Positions 21,035 through 31,721 of a DNA stretch of 64,000 bases are shown one piece after another. The stretch's first letter is position 1; each line of letters starts with the position of its first letter. The stretch is from assembly GCF_900460525.1 (NCBI RefSeq), contig NZ_UHIY01000001.1, positions 1,240,001 to 1,304,000 of the forward strand, written 5' to 3'. Source of the stretch: Yersinia kristensenii (GTDB lineage Bacteria > Pseudomonadota > Gammaproteobacteria > Enterobacterales > Enterobacteriaceae). The translations under genes and the position numbers were made by a program. The notes under the pieces were generated by a model that saw only the letters and a list, made by a program, of their open reading frames with translations, had not been told where the DNA came from and ran no database searches.

Positions 21035-21110
21035 TTTGAATGCGGCCAGCGCGCAAAAACCGGAGCGTACACGTAGTACGTGAGGATTTTTAGCACTGCC
21101 CAAGTTCAAA
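21035..21110. repeat. 76-bp imperfect palindrome between glgC and glgA
   Basis: Outer arms TTTGAA / TTCAAA, inner arms GCAAAAACC / GGATTTTTAGC and a central CGTAC-ACGTA-GTACG. In the glgCA transcript this would fold into one long hairpin with an A/T-rich arm, which could act as a partial terminator or mRNA stability element. It looks like an interspersed element, but I see no second copy here. Confidence 0.5.
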
Positions 21111-21128
21111 GTGGCAAATAAAATAGCC

Positions 21129-22415
21129 CTATTTTTCTGCCAGCTTGGCCAACATTGCTCGCGTCACTAACACCACCCCCCCCTCCGAGCGGTAAAAACG
21201 CTTACTGTCTTCTTCGGCATTTTCCCCAATGACGGTTCCCTCGGGTATCTGGCAAGCGCGGTCAATAATACAGCGGCGCAATCGGCAGGAACGGCCAACA
21301 CTGACTTCTGGCAGCAGTAATGTGGAATCAATAGTGCAAAACGAGTTCACCCGCACCCGTGGGAATAAGACCGAATGCACCACCACCGAACCGGACACAA
21401 TACAACCACCGGAAACCAAGGAGTTCATGGTCATACCATGGCTGCCGGAGCGATCTTGCACAAACTTGGCGGGCGGCAGCGGTTCCATATGGGTGCGTAT
21501 CGGCCAATCGCGGTCATACATATCCAGTTCTGGCGTAACCGATGCCAAATCGAGATTGGCTCGCCAATAAGCATCCAGCGTCCCGACATCACGCCAGTAA
21601 GGGGGCAATTCGGCATTCGAGGTCACACAAGAAAGGTCAAACGGATGCGCCCAAGCCACTTTTTGTTCCGTCAATTTCGGAATAATATCTTGGCCAAAAT
21701 CATGGTTAGAGCCGGGGATATTCTGGTCGTCTTCTAATAATTTAAACAGATAATCAGCATTGAAAATGTAGATGCCCATACTGGCGAGCGCCATATCAGG
21801 ACGGCCCGGCATAGCGGGCGGATTAGCGGGTTTTTCATAGAAAGCCGTTATCTGATAATCCTCGGCAACTTCCATAACACCAAATTCAGTGGCTTCTTTA
21901 ATTGGTACCGGGATACACGCCACCGTGCATTGCGCCCCTTTTTCAGCGTGGTCGAGCAACATGCGGGAGTAGTCCATTTTGTAGATATGGTCACCCGCTA
22001 AAATGACGATGTATTCCGCTTTGTAGCGGCGGATAATATCTAAATTCTGGTAAACCGCATCGGCGGTGCCTTTGTACCACTGATCCGTGCTCAGGCGCTG
22101 TTGAGCGGGCAGTAAGTCCACGAACTCGTTCATTTCCTCATTGAGGAATGACCAACCGCGTTGAATATGCTGAACCAAACTATGGGATTGATATTGTGTT
22201 ATCACACCAATACGCCGGATACCGGAATTCAGGCAGTTGGATAGCGCAAAATCAATAATGCGGAATTTACCACCAAAATGGACCGCGGGCTTTGCACGGG
22301 TCGCCGTTAAATCTTTCAGCCGTGAACCACGTCCCCCCGCCAAGATAAGTGCCACCGATTTATTCGGTAATAATCTGGCTAACATCAGCGGGTCTTTGCT
22401 CTCAAACTTAACCAT
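21129..22415 (-). CDS. glgC: Glucose-1-phosphate adenylyltransferase GlgC
   Basis: 428 residues (E. coli 431). Forms ADP-glucose, the committed step of glycogen synthesis; allosteric enzyme activated by fructose-1,6-bisphosphate in enterobacteria. Nucleotide loop [15 protein letters not shown] near residue 26, substrate motif [17 protein letters not shown]-like [10 protein letters not shown], and a C-terminal left-handed beta-helix ([12 protein letters not shown]). It starts 9 bp after glgX. A run of eight G residues (complement of 21176-21183) lies about 15 codons before the stop. Confidence 0.97.
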   Translation of the reverse strand: MVKFESKDPLMLARLLPNKSVALILAGGRGSRLKDLTATRAKPAVHFGGKFRIIDFALSNCLNSGIRRIGVITQYQSHSLVQHIQRGWSFLNEEMNEFVDLLPAQQRLSTDQWYKGTADAVYQNLDIIRRYKAEYIVILAGDHIYKMDYSRMLLDHAEKGAQCTVACIPVPIKEATEFGVMEVAEDYQITAFYEKPANPPAMPGRPDMALASMGIYIFNADYLFKLLEDDQNIPGSNHDFGQDIIPKLTEQKVAWAHPFDLSCVTSNAELPPYWRDVGTLDAYWRANLDLASVTPELDMYDRDWPIRTHMEPLPPAKFVQDRSGSHGMTMNSLVSGGCIVSGSVVVHSVLFPRVRVNSFCTIDSTLLLPEVSVGRSCRLRRCIIDRACQIPEGTVIGENAEEDSKRFYRSEGGVVLVTRAMLAKLAEK

Positions 22416-22424
22416 TGAGACTCC

Positions 22425-24413
22425 TTAAACTTTCTGTGCGAGCACGCAAACGGCATGTGCAGACCCGTTCCATACGGTTAATAATTCCGTATGCTCTGAC
22501 GGCTCAAAAGGAGGAACCACCACCCATTCCCCCACAGGTAAATGCATTTCACACTCTTGATCCGTGGCATTTATCACCACCAACCAGCGCTGAGATAACC
22601 GAATTTGCAGTTGTTTCTGGCCCCCCTGTTCCCAAGCCGAATTACGCAGCACTTGCCCCCTGCTATCCAGCCATTGCACATTGCCATCGTCGTCCTCCCA
22701 CCATATGTCTTTAATCAGGGCAGGAATTTGCTGACGTAACTGAATCAGTGCAGCGGTAAACGCCGTTAATTCATGGTCAGCACTCCCCCAATCGAGCCAA
22801 GTGAGAATGTTGTTTTGACAATACGCATTGTTGTTGCCTTGCTGGCTATGACCATGTTCATCGCCAGCAAGCAGCATTGGCGTTCCCTGCGAAAGCAATA
22901 AAGTCGCCAGCAATGCCCGCTGGCAAGCTTTGCGCCGTTGCCAGATAGTGTCATCCGCGACCAAACCTTCACGACCAAAATTATTGCTAAGATTATTATC
23001 ACTACCATCACGGTTCTCTTCCCCATTGATTTGATTGTGTTTTTGGTTAAAACACAGCAAATCCTGCAAGGTAAAACCATCATGGGCGGTAATTTGATTG
23101 ATACTGGCGGAAGGCAAACGCTCCCGATGTCTGAATAAGTGGCTGGAAGCGGCAAAATGCTGGGCGAATTGCCCTAAAGGTAAATCACCGCGTAACCAGA
23201 AGCGGCGCATGGCATCACGATATTGGTCATTCCATTCGCTAAAACCGGTTGGGAAATTTCCCAACTGATAACCTCCCCAGCCGATATCCCAAGGTTCAGC
23301 AATCATCTTGCAAGCACTGAGCCGCTCATCAGCGGCGATCGCGGCAAAAATAGGCGCATGTTGATCAAAATCTGGCGTGCGCCCCAGCACGGTGCCCAAA
23401 TCAAAACGGAAACCATCAATGTGGCAGCTATCAACCCAGTAATGCAGGCAGTCAAGCACCCACCGCATCACATAAGGCTGACTAAGGCGCAGCGCATTGC
23501 CGCAGCCAGTCATGTTGTCGTATTCGCCCTCGGGGGTCAGCCAGTAGTAACTGGCATTGTCGATACCGCGCTGGCACAACGTGGGGCCAAATACATCCAA
23601 TTCAGCCGAATGGTTGAACACCACATCCAGAATCACTTCAATACCGGCTTTATGCAGTGTTTTAACCGCATCGCGCAGTTCTTGCAGTGGGGATATTCCA
23701 TCACGACCAGAAACATACTCCGGATCAACTGCATAGGGTGCTAATACGTTATAGCCCCAGTAATTACTCAGCCCCATTTTCTGTAACCGTGGCTCATCAA
23801 CATGAAATTGCACCGGCAACAGTTCCAAGGTGGTAATACCCAGTTTTTTCAAATAGTGGATCATGGCGGGATGAGCCAGACCGGCGTAAGTGCCGCGCAG
23901 GTCAACGGGAATATCTGGGTGTAATTGAGTTAAGCCGCGCACATGGGCTTCATAAATGACAGTATTGCCCCAAGGGATCGCCGGGGGATGGTCATCCTGC
24001 CAATCATATTTTTCGTGCACCACAATACACTTAGGCGCGGCGGCAGAACTGTCCTGAACATCGGGCTGATTCACCCCGCCATTTAAGCTGGGGTCATCAC
24101 CCACTTTGCGGTCTAGCGCATGGGCGCAAGGGTCTATTAGTAGCTTATGCGGATTAAAACGGTGGCCTTGTTGCGGGGAGAATGGCCCACTGACGCGGTA
24201 ACCATAGCGCTGCCCCGGCTTTCCTCCAGGAAGATAGCCATGCCAGATATCTCCACTGCGGGCCGGTAAAGCAATGCGAATTTCCTGATTATTATCATCA
24301 AACAAGCACAGTTCAACTCGCTCGGCATTAGCCGAAAACAGAGTGAAATTTATTCCGACACCATCAAAATGAGCGCCAGCCGGTGTCGGGGAGCCACTCG
24401 TCAACCTCGTCAT
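22425..24413 (-). CDS. glgX: Glycogen debranching enzyme GlgX
   Basis: 662 residues (E. coli 657). GH13 isoamylase-type enzyme that removes the short limit-dextrin branches left by GlgP. An N-terminal CBM48 domain (about 10-100) precedes the barrel with nucleophile region [14 protein letters not shown], acid/base [10 protein letters not shown] and transition-state region [11 protein letters not shown]. It begins one base after glgB ends, so translation is probably coupled. Confidence 0.96.
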   Translation of the reverse strand: MTRLTSGSPTPAGAHFDGVGINFTLFSANAERVELCLFDDNNQEIRIALPARSGDIWHGYLPGGKPGQRYGYRVSGPFSPQQGHRFNPHKLLIDPCAHALDRKVGDDPSLNGGVNQPDVQDSSAAAPKCIVVHEKYDWQDDHPPAIPWGNTVIYEAHVRGLTQLHPDIPVDLRGTYAGLAHPAMIHYLKKLGITTLELLPVQFHVDEPRLQKMGLSNYWGYNVLAPYAVDPEYVSGRDGISPLQELRDAVKTLHKAGIEVILDVVFNHSAELDVFGPTLCQRGIDNASYYWLTPEGEYDNMTGCGNALRLSQPYVMRWVLDCLHYWVDSCHIDGFRFDLGTVLGRTPDFDQHAPIFAAIAADERLSACKMIAEPWDIGWGGYQLGNFPTGFSEWNDQYRDAMRRFWLRGDLPLGQFAQHFAASSHLFRHRERLPSASINQITAHDGFTLQDLLCFNQKHNQINGEENRDGSDNNLSNNFGREGLVADDTIWQRRKACQRALLATLLLSQGTPMLLAGDEHGHSQQGNNNAYCQNNILTWLDWGSADHELTAFTAALIQLRQQIPALIKDIWWEDDDGNVQWLDSRGQVLRNSAWEQGGQKQLQIRLSQRWLVVINATDQECEMHLPVGEWVVVPPFEPSEHTELLTVWNGSAHAVCVLAQKV

Positions 24414-24414
24414 C

Positions 24415-26598
24415 CTATCCCTCCCGCACCAGATAAATCGTCGACAGCGGCGGCAGAGTTAGCAGTAATGAATGGTGGTGATGATGGCTGCCTACATCAT
24501 GGCTATGAATACCACTCTGATTACCCATATTGCTACCACGATAAAACTCAGAGTCAGAATTCAATACTTCGCGATAATGCCCGCTCTGTGGGACACCTAC
24601 GCGGTAGTTATGGCGCGGAACTGGCGTGAAATTACTGATAACAATCAGTTCGTTGCCATCAGCATCACGGCGCAGGAAAGCAAATACCGAGTTTTCATGG
24701 TCATCCACCACCAACCATTCAAAACCGGCCGATTGGTAATCCAACTCATACAATGGTGTATATTGTTGATAACTATGGTTAAGATCGCGAACCCACCGCT
24801 GTACGCCCTTATGCCAGCCATTTTCATCATCCAACAGATGCCAGTCTAAGCTGGTATCGAAATTCCACTCGCGCCCTTGAGCGAACTCACACCCCATAAA
24901 CAGCAATTTCTTGCCCGGATGCGCCCACATAAACCCATAATATGCCCGCAAGTTGGCAAATTTTTGCCATGCATCGCCGGGCATACGGTCGAGAACCGAA
25001 CGCTTACCATGAACCACTTCATCGTGAGAAATCGGTAAAATGAAGTTCTCGGTATAGGCATATAACATACCGAAAGTCATGAGATTATGGTGGTATTTGC
25101 GGTGAATAGGGTCACATTGTAGGTAATTGAGCGTGTCATGCATCCAGCCCATATTCCACTTGTAATTAAAGCCCAGACCACCCGCATCAGGAGGTAATGT
25201 CACCCCTGGGAAGTCAGTCGACTCCTCGGCCATAGTGACGCCGCCGGGGCGCTCAACACCGATGGTGTGGTTGGTATAACGCAGGAAGGCAATCGCCTCC
25301 AGATTTTCGCGCCCGCCGTAATAATTGGGTACCCATTGTCCTTCGGCACGGCTGTAATCGCGGTAAATCATTGAAGCGACAGCATCAATACGCAATGCAT
25401 CAATGCCAAAACGTTCCATCCAATAAAACGCGTTTCCCGCCAAATAGTTACGCACTTCATTGCGGCCATAGTTATAAATCAGGGTATTCCAATCCTGATG
25501 ATAGCCTTCGCGCGGATCGGCATATTCATATAAGGCGGTGCCATCAAAGGTTGATAAACCATGCTCATCACTGGGGAAATGACCCGGAACCCAGTCAAGA
25601 ATGACGTTGATTCCTGCATCATGGAATTTGGCGACGAAGTCTTTAAAATCCTGCGGCGTACCAAATCGGCGGGTCGGCGCATACAAACCTAATGGCTGAT
25701 AGCCCCAACTGCCATCAAACGGGTGCTCATTAATGGGCAGTAATTCCACATGGGTAAATCCCATATATTTAACATATTCAACCAATTGCTCGGCCAATTC
25801 GCCGTAACTCAGCCAAAAGTTGTTTTCGGTATGACGTCGCCACGAACCGAGATGCACTTCATAGATAGAAACCGGTGAGCGCAAGTCATTGGCTTTTTGC
25901 CGTGCAGGCGTATTTTCCACCACCTCCGGCAATGGGCTAATCAATGAGGCGGTTTCTGGCCGCATCTGGGCTTTAAAGGCGTAAGGATCCGCTTTTAACC
26001 GCACCTGACCATGGCAATCTATTATCTCAAATTTATATAATTGCCCCGCTTGCACACCGGGCAGGAATAGCTCCCAAATACCATTTTCACGCCGCAGCCG
26101 CATAGGATGGCGGCGGCCATCCCAAAAGTTAAATTCACCGACCACAGAAACACGCTGGGCATTGGGTGCCCAAACAGCAAAGCTGACACCCGGCACCTTA
26201 TCCAGACTCATCAAATGCGCCCCTAAGCGCTCATAAGGGCGTAAATGAGTGCCTTCAGCCAATAACCAAGCATCGATATCCTGCAATAAGGTACCGAATC
26301 GGTAGGGATCGTCGAGGATTTGTGTACTTTCTTGCCATGTAACCGCTAACTGATAACGGAAAGATTTTTTACGCAGAGGAATTTTGGCAATGAAGAAACC
26401 ACGCGGATCTTCACTCTGAAGCTGAACAACATTACGCCCAGTGTCTGTTTCAACCAACCACACTTCTTTGGCATCCGGCAATAGCGCACAGACCTGTAAT
26501 CCCCACTCAGTTTGGTGCATACCCAAAACGGCGAAAGGATCGGCATAATGGCCGGAAATAATCTGATTAATCACCTGACGGTCGGGAAGTACTGGCAT
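24415..26598 (-). CDS. glgB: 1,4-alpha-glucan branching enzyme GlgB
   Basis: 727 residues (E. coli 728). Cuts alpha-1,4 chains and re-attaches them as alpha-1,6 branches. Domain order: N-terminal CBM48-like modules (about 1-230), GH13 barrel with [14 protein letters not shown] (nucleophile Asp), [13 protein letters not shown] (Glu) and [12 protein letters not shown], then the C-terminal beta domain. The C-terminal region has an unusual natural His-rich stretch, [13 protein letters not shown]. First gene of the leftward glgBXCAP operon; promoter expected in 26599-27088. Confidence 0.97.
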   Translation of the reverse strand: MPVLPDRQVINQIISGHYADPFAVLGMHQTEWGLQVCALLPDAKEVWLVETDTGRNVVQLQSEDPRGFFIAKIPLRKKSFRYQLAVTWQESTQILDDPYRFGTLLQDIDAWLLAEGTHLRPYERLGAHLMSLDKVPGVSFAVWAPNAQRVSVVGEFNFWDGRRHPMRLRRENGIWELFLPGVQAGQLYKFEIIDCHGQVRLKADPYAFKAQMRPETASLISPLPEVVENTPARQKANDLRSPVSIYEVHLGSWRRHTENNFWLSYGELAEQLVEYVKYMGFTHVELLPINEHPFDGSWGYQPLGLYAPTRRFGTPQDFKDFVAKFHDAGINVILDWVPGHFPSDEHGLSTFDGTALYEYADPREGYHQDWNTLIYNYGRNEVRNYLAGNAFYWMERFGIDALRIDAVASMIYRDYSRAEGQWVPNYYGGRENLEAIAFLRYTNHTIGVERPGGVTMAEESTDFPGVTLPPDAGGLGFNYKWNMGWMHDTLNYLQCDPIHRKYHHNLMTFGMLYAYTENFILPISHDEVVHGKRSVLDRMPGDAWQKFANLRAYYGFMWAHPGKKLLFMGCEFAQGREWNFDTSLDWHLLDDENGWHKGVQRWVRDLNHSYQQYTPLYELDYQSAGFEWLVVDDHENSVFAFLRRDADGNELIVISNFTPVPRHNYRVGVPQSGHYREVLNSDSEFYRGSNMGNQSGIHSHDVGSHHHHHSLLLTLPPLSTIYLVREG

Positions 26599-27088
26599 AT
26601 CTTCTTCCTATGATTAACATCATGATTTTATGCATAAATTTTAGATGCGCAGCTAAAATTCAGCATATTAATCATGCAATCCATTTCATGTATGAGGCAT
26701 AGCCAAGGCCAATAAATAGACTTAATGCCTTAACCTGTATTTATGATTACATACTTAGCTATAGGACTTTTCGCACCCAAACTATAAGCATAGTCAATGA
26801 GCACTAAAAAAATTGGCTTATGATTAATGAAATTTTTTCTTACGCAAATAAGTGAAAAAAAAGGAGATTAAGCTGTGCAAGAAACACATATATGATGGAA
26901 ATGCTTTTATTAGTCACACAAAGAAAATGTGATGCCCACCAGATAAAATGTGCAAAACAAGAAACTGACACGCTATTTGGCCTCATAGCGCTTTTTTGCT
27001 AAAAAAAGGGGCTGGTTAACTTCTCAATAGAGAAATCTGGATACAATAGCGGCATAAATAATTGTAGTCATTACAGTGGTCATCCAAC
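26599..27088. other. Divergent glgB / btsS-like intergenic region (490 bp)
   Basis: AT-rich DNA holding the glgB promoter (leftward) and the sensor-kinase promoter (rightward). A TTCTC-AATA-GAGAA inverted repeat lies at about 27021-27034 and a TACAAT -10-like hexamer at about 27042. No gene, repeat or recognisable riboswitch was seen. Confidence 0.5.
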
Positions 27089-28786
27089 ATGGGCGTTAGC
27101 CAGGTCGAACTGATTTTTTCCCTTTTACAACAGATGTGCGTCTATCTGGTCATTGCCTATCTGTTGAGTAAAACACCGCTTTTTATCCCCTTAATGCAGG
27201 TTACCATTAGGTTGCCCCACAAACTGGTGTGCTACCTCACGTTTTCCATGTTTTGTATCATGGGAACCTATTTTGGTTTGCATATTGATGACTCCATCGC
27301 AAATACCCGCGCAATCGGTGCCGTTCTGGGAGGGGTTCTCGGGGGGCCATCAGTCGGGTTTCTGGTTGGGCTAACCGGCGGTTTACACCGCTATTCCATG
27401 GGGGGAATGACCGCTACCGCCTGTATGTTATCCACCGTAACAGAAGGGTTATTAGGCGGGCTACTCCACAGTTATCTGATCCGCAAAAATCGCCTTGATC
27501 TGCTTTTCCAACCCTTGGTTGTCGCCAGTATTACGTTGGTAGCCGAAGTTCTACAAATGCTGATTATCCTGGCAGTTGCTCGCCCATTCCATGAAGCCGT
27601 CGAGTTAGTTGAGAACATTGCCCTGCCAATGATGATAACCAACACTATTGGTGCCGCGATGTTTATGCGTATCTTATTGGATAGGCGGGCTATTTTTGAA
27701 AAATACACCACGGCATTCTCGGCTAAAGCTTTACAAATTGCCGCGCGAGCGGAGGGGTTATTACGCCATGGTTTTGACCAGCAAAACAGCATGCGAGTGG
27801 CGCGCATCTTGTATGAAGAACTGGGTGTGGGCGCAGTTGCCATTACTGACCGCGAGAAGCTATTAGCGTTTATTGGCACCGGTTCTGACCACCACCAAGT
27901 CGGCGGTGCCATTACTTCCGACCATACCCACCGGGCGATTGAATTGAATCAGGTCGTCTATGCCGACGGCAACGCCGTACCCTATACCTGCTCAATTTCC
28001 CCGACCTGTAAACTGGGTTCCACCTTGGTTATCCCGTTACGGGGCGAAGAACATCGGGTGGTGGGCAGCATCAAGCTATATGAGCCGAAAAGTAAGTTAT
28101 TCTCCAGTATTAACCGCACATTGGGTGAAGGTATTGCTCACTTGCTGTCGGCTCAAATTCTGGCGGGTGAATTTGAACAGCAAAAGCAAATGCTGGCGCA
28201 ATCCGAAATCAAACTGCTGCACGCCCAGGTCAACCCTCATTTCCTATTTAATGCGCTCAATACGCTGTCGGTGGTGATCCGCCGCAACCCCGACCATGCC
28301 CGTAAACTGGTGCTTTCGCTGTCGACATTTTTCCGCAAAAACCTTAAGCGCAGCCACGATGTGGTCACACTGAGTGATGAAATAGAACACGTGAATGCGT
28401 ATTTGGAAATCGAAAAAGCGCGTTTTGCTGACCGTTTGAGTGTCGAGATTTCATTACCGGATGAGTTGATGGATGCGCGTTTGCCCGCATTTTCCCTGCA
28501 ACCCGTGGTTGAGAATGCCATCAAGCACGGCATCTCGCAGATGTTCAGCAATGGGCGCATCACCCTGCGCGGCAAGCTGGATGACCATGTTCTGGTGCTG
28601 GAAGTCGAGGATAACGCCGGATTGTATCAACCACGGCCCAATGGCGATGGGCTGGGTATGAATCTGGTCGACCGGCGGATTAAAGTACGTTATGGCAACG
28701 AATATGGCGTGACAGTAATAAGCGAGGTGGAGAAATTCACCCGTATTATCATTAAGCTGCCATTTATCACCGCAAGTGAGAGCTAA
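27089..28786 (+). CDS. btsS: BtsS (YehU)-type LytS-family sensor histidine kinase
   Basis: 565 residues, closest in memory to E. coli BtsS/YehU (561) rather than PyrS/YpdA: the segments SKTPLFIPLMQVT, GTYFGLHIDDSIANTRAIGA and GGLHRYSMGGMTA are nearly identical to YehU. Order: 5TM-LYT membrane domain (about 1-200), GAF-like domain (about 225-355), His-kinase box with HAQVNPHFLFNALNTL (about 375-390) and HATPase around VVENAIKHG (about 480). In E. coli it senses extracellular pyruvate and works with BtsR. No LytTR response regulator is adjacent here: the next gene is the convergent asd. Confidence 0.92.
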   Translation: MGVSQVELIFSLLQQMCVYLVIAYLLSKTPLFIPLMQVTIRLPHKLVCYLTFSMFCIMGTYFGLHIDDSIANTRAIGAVLGGVLGGPSVGFLVGLTGGLHRYSMGGMTATACMLSTVTEGLLGGLLHSYLIRKNRLDLLFQPLVVASITLVAEVLQMLIILAVARPFHEAVELVENIALPMMITNTIGAAMFMRILLDRRAIFEKYTTAFSAKALQIAARAEGLLRHGFDQQNSMRVARILYEELGVGAVAITDREKLLAFIGTGSDHHQVGGAITSDHTHRAIELNQVVYADGNAVPYTCSISPTCKLGSTLVIPLRGEEHRVVGSIKLYEPKSKLFSSINRTLGEGIAHLLSAQILAGEFEQQKQMLAQSEIKLLHAQVNPHFLFNALNTLSVVIRRNPDHARKLVLSLSTFFRKNLKRSHDVVTLSDEIEHVNAYLEIEKARFADRLSVEISLPDELMDARLPAFSLQPVVENAIKHGISQMFSNGRITLRGKLDDHVLVLEVEDNAGLYQPRPNGDGLGMNLVDRRIKVRYGNEYGVTVISEVEKFTRIIIKLPFITASES

Positions 28787-28872
28787 CCCGCGGGTAGAGT
28801 TCTGTGCGCGATGAGTTTTACCCTATTAAGCACCGCGGTTGGGCGTTCATGTAGCAAATGAATAGAAACAAA

Positions 28873-28900
28873 AAAGCCCTGATTTTAAATTCAGGGCTTT
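28873..28900. terminator. Bidirectional terminator between btsS and asd
   Basis: A perfect 10-bp stem AAAGCCCTGA / TCAGGGCTTT with an 8-base loop lies between the two convergent genes, with A/T tracts on the outer side of each arm. Confidence 0.8.
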
Positions 28901-28922
28901 AGTCTTATGTGCGGATAAACAG

Positions 28923-30026
28923 TTACAGCAGAATTCGCAGCATACGGCGCAGTGGCTCTGCCGCGCCCCATAGCAGCTGGTCACCGACGGTAAAGGCGGA
29001 GAGATATTCCGGCCCCATATTCAGTTTACGCAGACGACCCACCGGCGTGTTCAATGTGCCGGTCACTGCCGCTGGGGTGAGTTCGCGCATGCTCAGCTCG
29101 CGGTCATTCGGGATAACACGAACCCAGTCATTATGAGTTGCCAGCAATTGCTCGATTTCGGGTAGCGGTACGTCTTTTTTCAGCTTCAGTGTGAAAGCCT
29201 GACTATGGCAGCGCAGTGCGCCAATACGAACACACAGACCATCAACCGGGATAACACTGCCAGTATTCAAAATTTTATTGGTTTCGGCCTGGCCTTTCCA
29301 CTCTTCACGACTCTGGCCGTTATCCAGCGCTTTGTCGATCCATGGAATCAAACTGCCCGCCAATGGCACGCCAAAGTTATCGGTCGGCAATTTGCCACTG
29401 CGAGTGGCCGCAGTCACTTTACGTTCGATATCCAGAATGGCCGAGGCCGGATCTTGCAGCTCTTTTGCTACATCGGCGTGCAACATGCCCATTTGGGTCA
29501 GTAATTCGCGCATATGGCGCGCGCCACCACCGGATGCGGCCTGATAAGTGGCAACAGATGCCCACTCAACCAAATCATTCGCAAACAAACCGCCCAATGA
29601 CATCAGCATTAGGCTGACGGTACAGTTACCACCCGCAAAGGTTTTGATACCTTTATCCAGCCCTTGCTGAATAACACCGTGGTTTACCGGGTCCAGAATG
29701 ATAATCGCGTCATCTTGCATACGCAAAGAAGAAGCGGCATCAATCCAATAACCTTGCCAACCAGCTTTACGCAGCTTTGGATAAACTTCGTTGGTATAAT
29801 CTCCCCCTTGGCAAGTGATGATAATATCCAATGCACTCAGCGCATCAATATCATAAGCATCTTGCAGCGTACCTTGCTGGCCGGTGAAAGACGGGGCAGC
29901 TTGGCCGTGTTGAGAGGTAGAGAAAAAGACCGGGCGGATCTCGTCAAAGTCGCGTTCTTCAATCATGCGCTGCATGAGTACTGAGCCGACCATACCGCGC
30001 CAGCCGATAAAACCAACGTTTTTCAT
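28923..30026 (-). CDS. asd: Aspartate-semialdehyde dehydrogenase Asd
   Basis: 367 residues, the E. coli length. Reduces aspartyl-phosphate to aspartate semialdehyde for lysine/DAP, methionine and threonine synthesis. NADP-binding N-terminus [14 protein letters not shown]; the catalytic Cys135 sits in GGNCTVSLM; the RxGxxRCHSQA motif lies near residue 270. The ATG at 30026 (MKNVGFIGW) matches the family; in-frame codons further upstream do not. Monocistronic, divergent from yhgN. Confidence 0.97.
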   Translation of the reverse strand: MKNVGFIGWRGMVGSVLMQRMIEERDFDEIRPVFFSTSQHGQAAPSFTGQQGTLQDAYDIDALSALDIIITCQGGDYTNEVYPKLRKAGWQGYWIDAASSLRMQDDAIIILDPVNHGVIQQGLDKGIKTFAGGNCTVSLMLMSLGGLFANDLVEWASVATYQAASGGGARHMRELLTQMGMLHADVAKELQDPASAILDIERKVTAATRSGKLPTDNFGVPLAGSLIPWIDKALDNGQSREEWKGQAETNKILNTGSVIPVDGLCVRIGALRCHSQAFTLKLKKDVPLPEIEQLLATHNDWVRVIPNDRELSMRELTPAAVTGTLNTPVGRLRKLNMGPEYLSAFTVGDQLLWGAAEPLRRMLRILL

Positions 30027-30252
30027 GTTTACTGTCCTGCCTTGGAAAGTGACACTGATTAATGGATGTCTGTCTCGCATCACTGCTGGTGTATACGGCA
30101 AACTGACGATGACAAACCTGATACCACCTTACGAAATATGAACAAAGTGGCAAGTTAAATTATTCGATACCAGAATGATTCAAAGCAATCTTCCTAATAT
30201 GTGACTTTGACTGGCGCGAAACGCCAGTTGTTTTGATTAATTTGAGGTAATA

Positions 30253-30846
30253 ATGACAGAGATGATTGCGGCAACCGTGCTGCTGTTTTTGATTATGGAT
30301 CCGCTGGGGAATTTGCCGATTTTTATGTCGGTGCTTAAACATCTGGAACCTAAACGGCGGCGCATAGTATTGATTCGCGAATTGCTGATCGCGCTCATAT
30401 TGATGCTGATTTTTCTGTTCGCAGGCGAGAAGATTCTGGCATTCTTGAATCTGCGCACTGAAACGGTCTCAATATCCGGCGGTATCATTTTGTTTTTAAT
30501 CGCCATTAAGATGATTTTCCCCTCTCCAGAAAGCAATGTTACCGGGCTATCGGCAGGGGAAGAGCCCTTCCTGGTTCCACTGGCAATTCCCTTAGTGGCA
30601 GGCCCGTCTATTCTGGCGACCCTGATGCTGCTCTCCCATCAATATCCTAATCAGCTCAGCCATTTGGTGCTGGCGTTGATGATTGCCTGGGGTTTATCGG
30701 CGGCCATTTTACTGATGTCGAATCTGTTCCTGCGCTTGTTGGGCAATAAAGGTGTCAGTGCTCTGGAACGGCTGATGGGGTTAATTTTGGTCATGTTATC
30801 AACACAGATGTTTTTGGATGGCGTGCGGGCATACCTGACTAAATAA
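30253..30846 (+). CDS. yhgN: MarC-family integral membrane protein YhgN
   Basis: 197 residues, identical in length to E. coli YhgN. Six hydrophobic segments; the MarC-family signatures MDPLGNLPIF near the N-terminus and PLAIPLVAGPSILAT near residue 115 are visible. Function unknown; the family was once linked to multidrug resistance but this is not supported. It lies between asd and gntK, as in E. coli. Confidence 0.94.
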   Translation: MTEMIAATVLLFLIMDPLGNLPIFMSVLKHLEPKRRRIVLIRELLIALILMLIFLFAGEKILAFLNLRTETVSISGGIILFLIAIKMIFPSPESNVTGLSAGEEPFLVPLAIPLVAGPSILATLMLLSHQYPNQLSHLVLALMIAWGLSAAILLMSNLFLRLLGNKGVSALERLMGLILVMLSTQMFLDGVRAYLTK

Positions 30847-30880
30847 GTTTGTCTGCCAATTGATGGCAAAATTTTTGATA

Positions 30881-30996
30881 GCTCAGTGAGTGAAGGATTT
30901 ACCGTACCTAGGGGCGCTCCGGTGGCTGACGCGCTAGTACTTTAAATCAGTAGAGCCCCCAACGGCACGATTATCCTTCATTCAACTTTGTCAGCA
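30881..30996 (-). repeat. Second copy of the roughly 100-bp repeat (partner at 4539-4641)
   Basis: Read on the minus strand it opens GCTGACAAAGT, then CGTGCCGTTGGGG, a variable middle, CCACCGGAG, CCCCTAGGTACGGTAAA and CTCAC, matching the first copy in order. It fills most of the yhgN-gntK gap, downstream of both convergent genes. Confidence 0.7.
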
Positions 30997-31014
30997 ATTT
31001 GCACCACTCGCCGA

Positions 31015-31527
31015 TTAAGCTTGGCTTTCTAGCGCTAGCACACAGCGCTGCACAACTTCATCAATATCCGCATCAATATCCACACAGATAACATCCGGCT
31101 CTTCTGCCCCCGGTTCTTCCAATGCTTCAAATTGACTTTTTAATAAATCAGTGGGCATAAAATGACCTGATCGGGCTTTTAACCGCCCCATAATCACCTC
31201 AAAACTGCCTTTCAGATATAGAAATACCATTTCCGGATTACCTGCCCGCAGCCGATCGCGATAGCGGCGTTTCAGTGCTGAACAGACAATAATGCCGGTT
31301 TCATTTTTATGATTCAGGCTGTAGGCCGCATCACTCAGCCGCTCCAACCACGGCATGCGATCTTCATCATTAAGAGGGTGTCCGCTGCCCATTTTCTGAA
31401 TATTGGCACGAGGGTGCAGGTCATCACCGTCAATAAATTTGGCATGAATTCGCCGTGCCACTGCCTCTCCCACAGTGGTTTTACCGCTACCTGATACACC
31501 CATCACGATAATGCTACGTCCAGCCAT
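31015..31527 (-). CDS. gntK: Thermoresistant gluconokinase GntK
   Basis: 170 residues (E. coli 175). Phosphorylates gluconate to 6-phosphogluconate for the Entner-Doudoroff or pentose phosphate pathway. P-loop GVSGSGKT at residues 10-17; FIDGDDLHP substrate region; VCSALKRRYRD lid; LKARSGHFMP. It is divergent from gntT, with the GntR operator palindrome 64 bp upstream of its start. Confidence 0.96.
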   Translation of the reverse strand: MAGRSIIVMGVSGSGKTTVGEAVARRIHAKFIDGDDLHPRANIQKMGSGHPLNDEDRMPWLERLSDAAYSLNHKNETGIIVCSALKRRYRDRLRAGNPEMVFLYLKGSFEVIMGRLKARSGHFMPTDLLKSQFEALEEPGAEEPDVICVDIDADIDEVVQRCVLALESQA

Positions 31528-31590
31528 AATGTTGATCTCTATCTCAGAATAGGAATTTTACTGCTCGCTATGGTTCCGTATTTTATCATG

Positions 31591-31614
31591 TTACCGGTAT
31601 CATGATACCGGTAA
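31591..31614. promoter_or_regulatory. GntR operator, 24-bp perfect palindrome
   Basis: Two inverted TTACCGGTATCA halves make a perfect 24-bp palindrome, and each edge (ATGTTACCGGTA.. / ..TACCGGTAACA) matches the remembered GntR site ATGTTACCGGTAACAT. It looks like two overlapping operators. Position in the gntK-gntT divergent region supports gluconate-responsive repression of gntK; gntT is a further possible target. Confidence 0.75.
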
Positions 31615-31721
31615 CAAATGGAGATGTGACTTTTATCACAAAGGATAGAACATCATAACTGAACTCAATCGCGCAATCACGCTGGCCCTAGCGGCCTGTA
31701 ACCATAACAAAAAGCGATACA

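Noticed and set aside
26860..26895. Six-codon leader peptide (AAGGAG then GTG CAA GAA ACA CAT ATA TGA)
   Set aside because: The ribosome site is good but no attenuator or downstream gene in phase was found; chance occurrence in AT-rich DNA is more likely.
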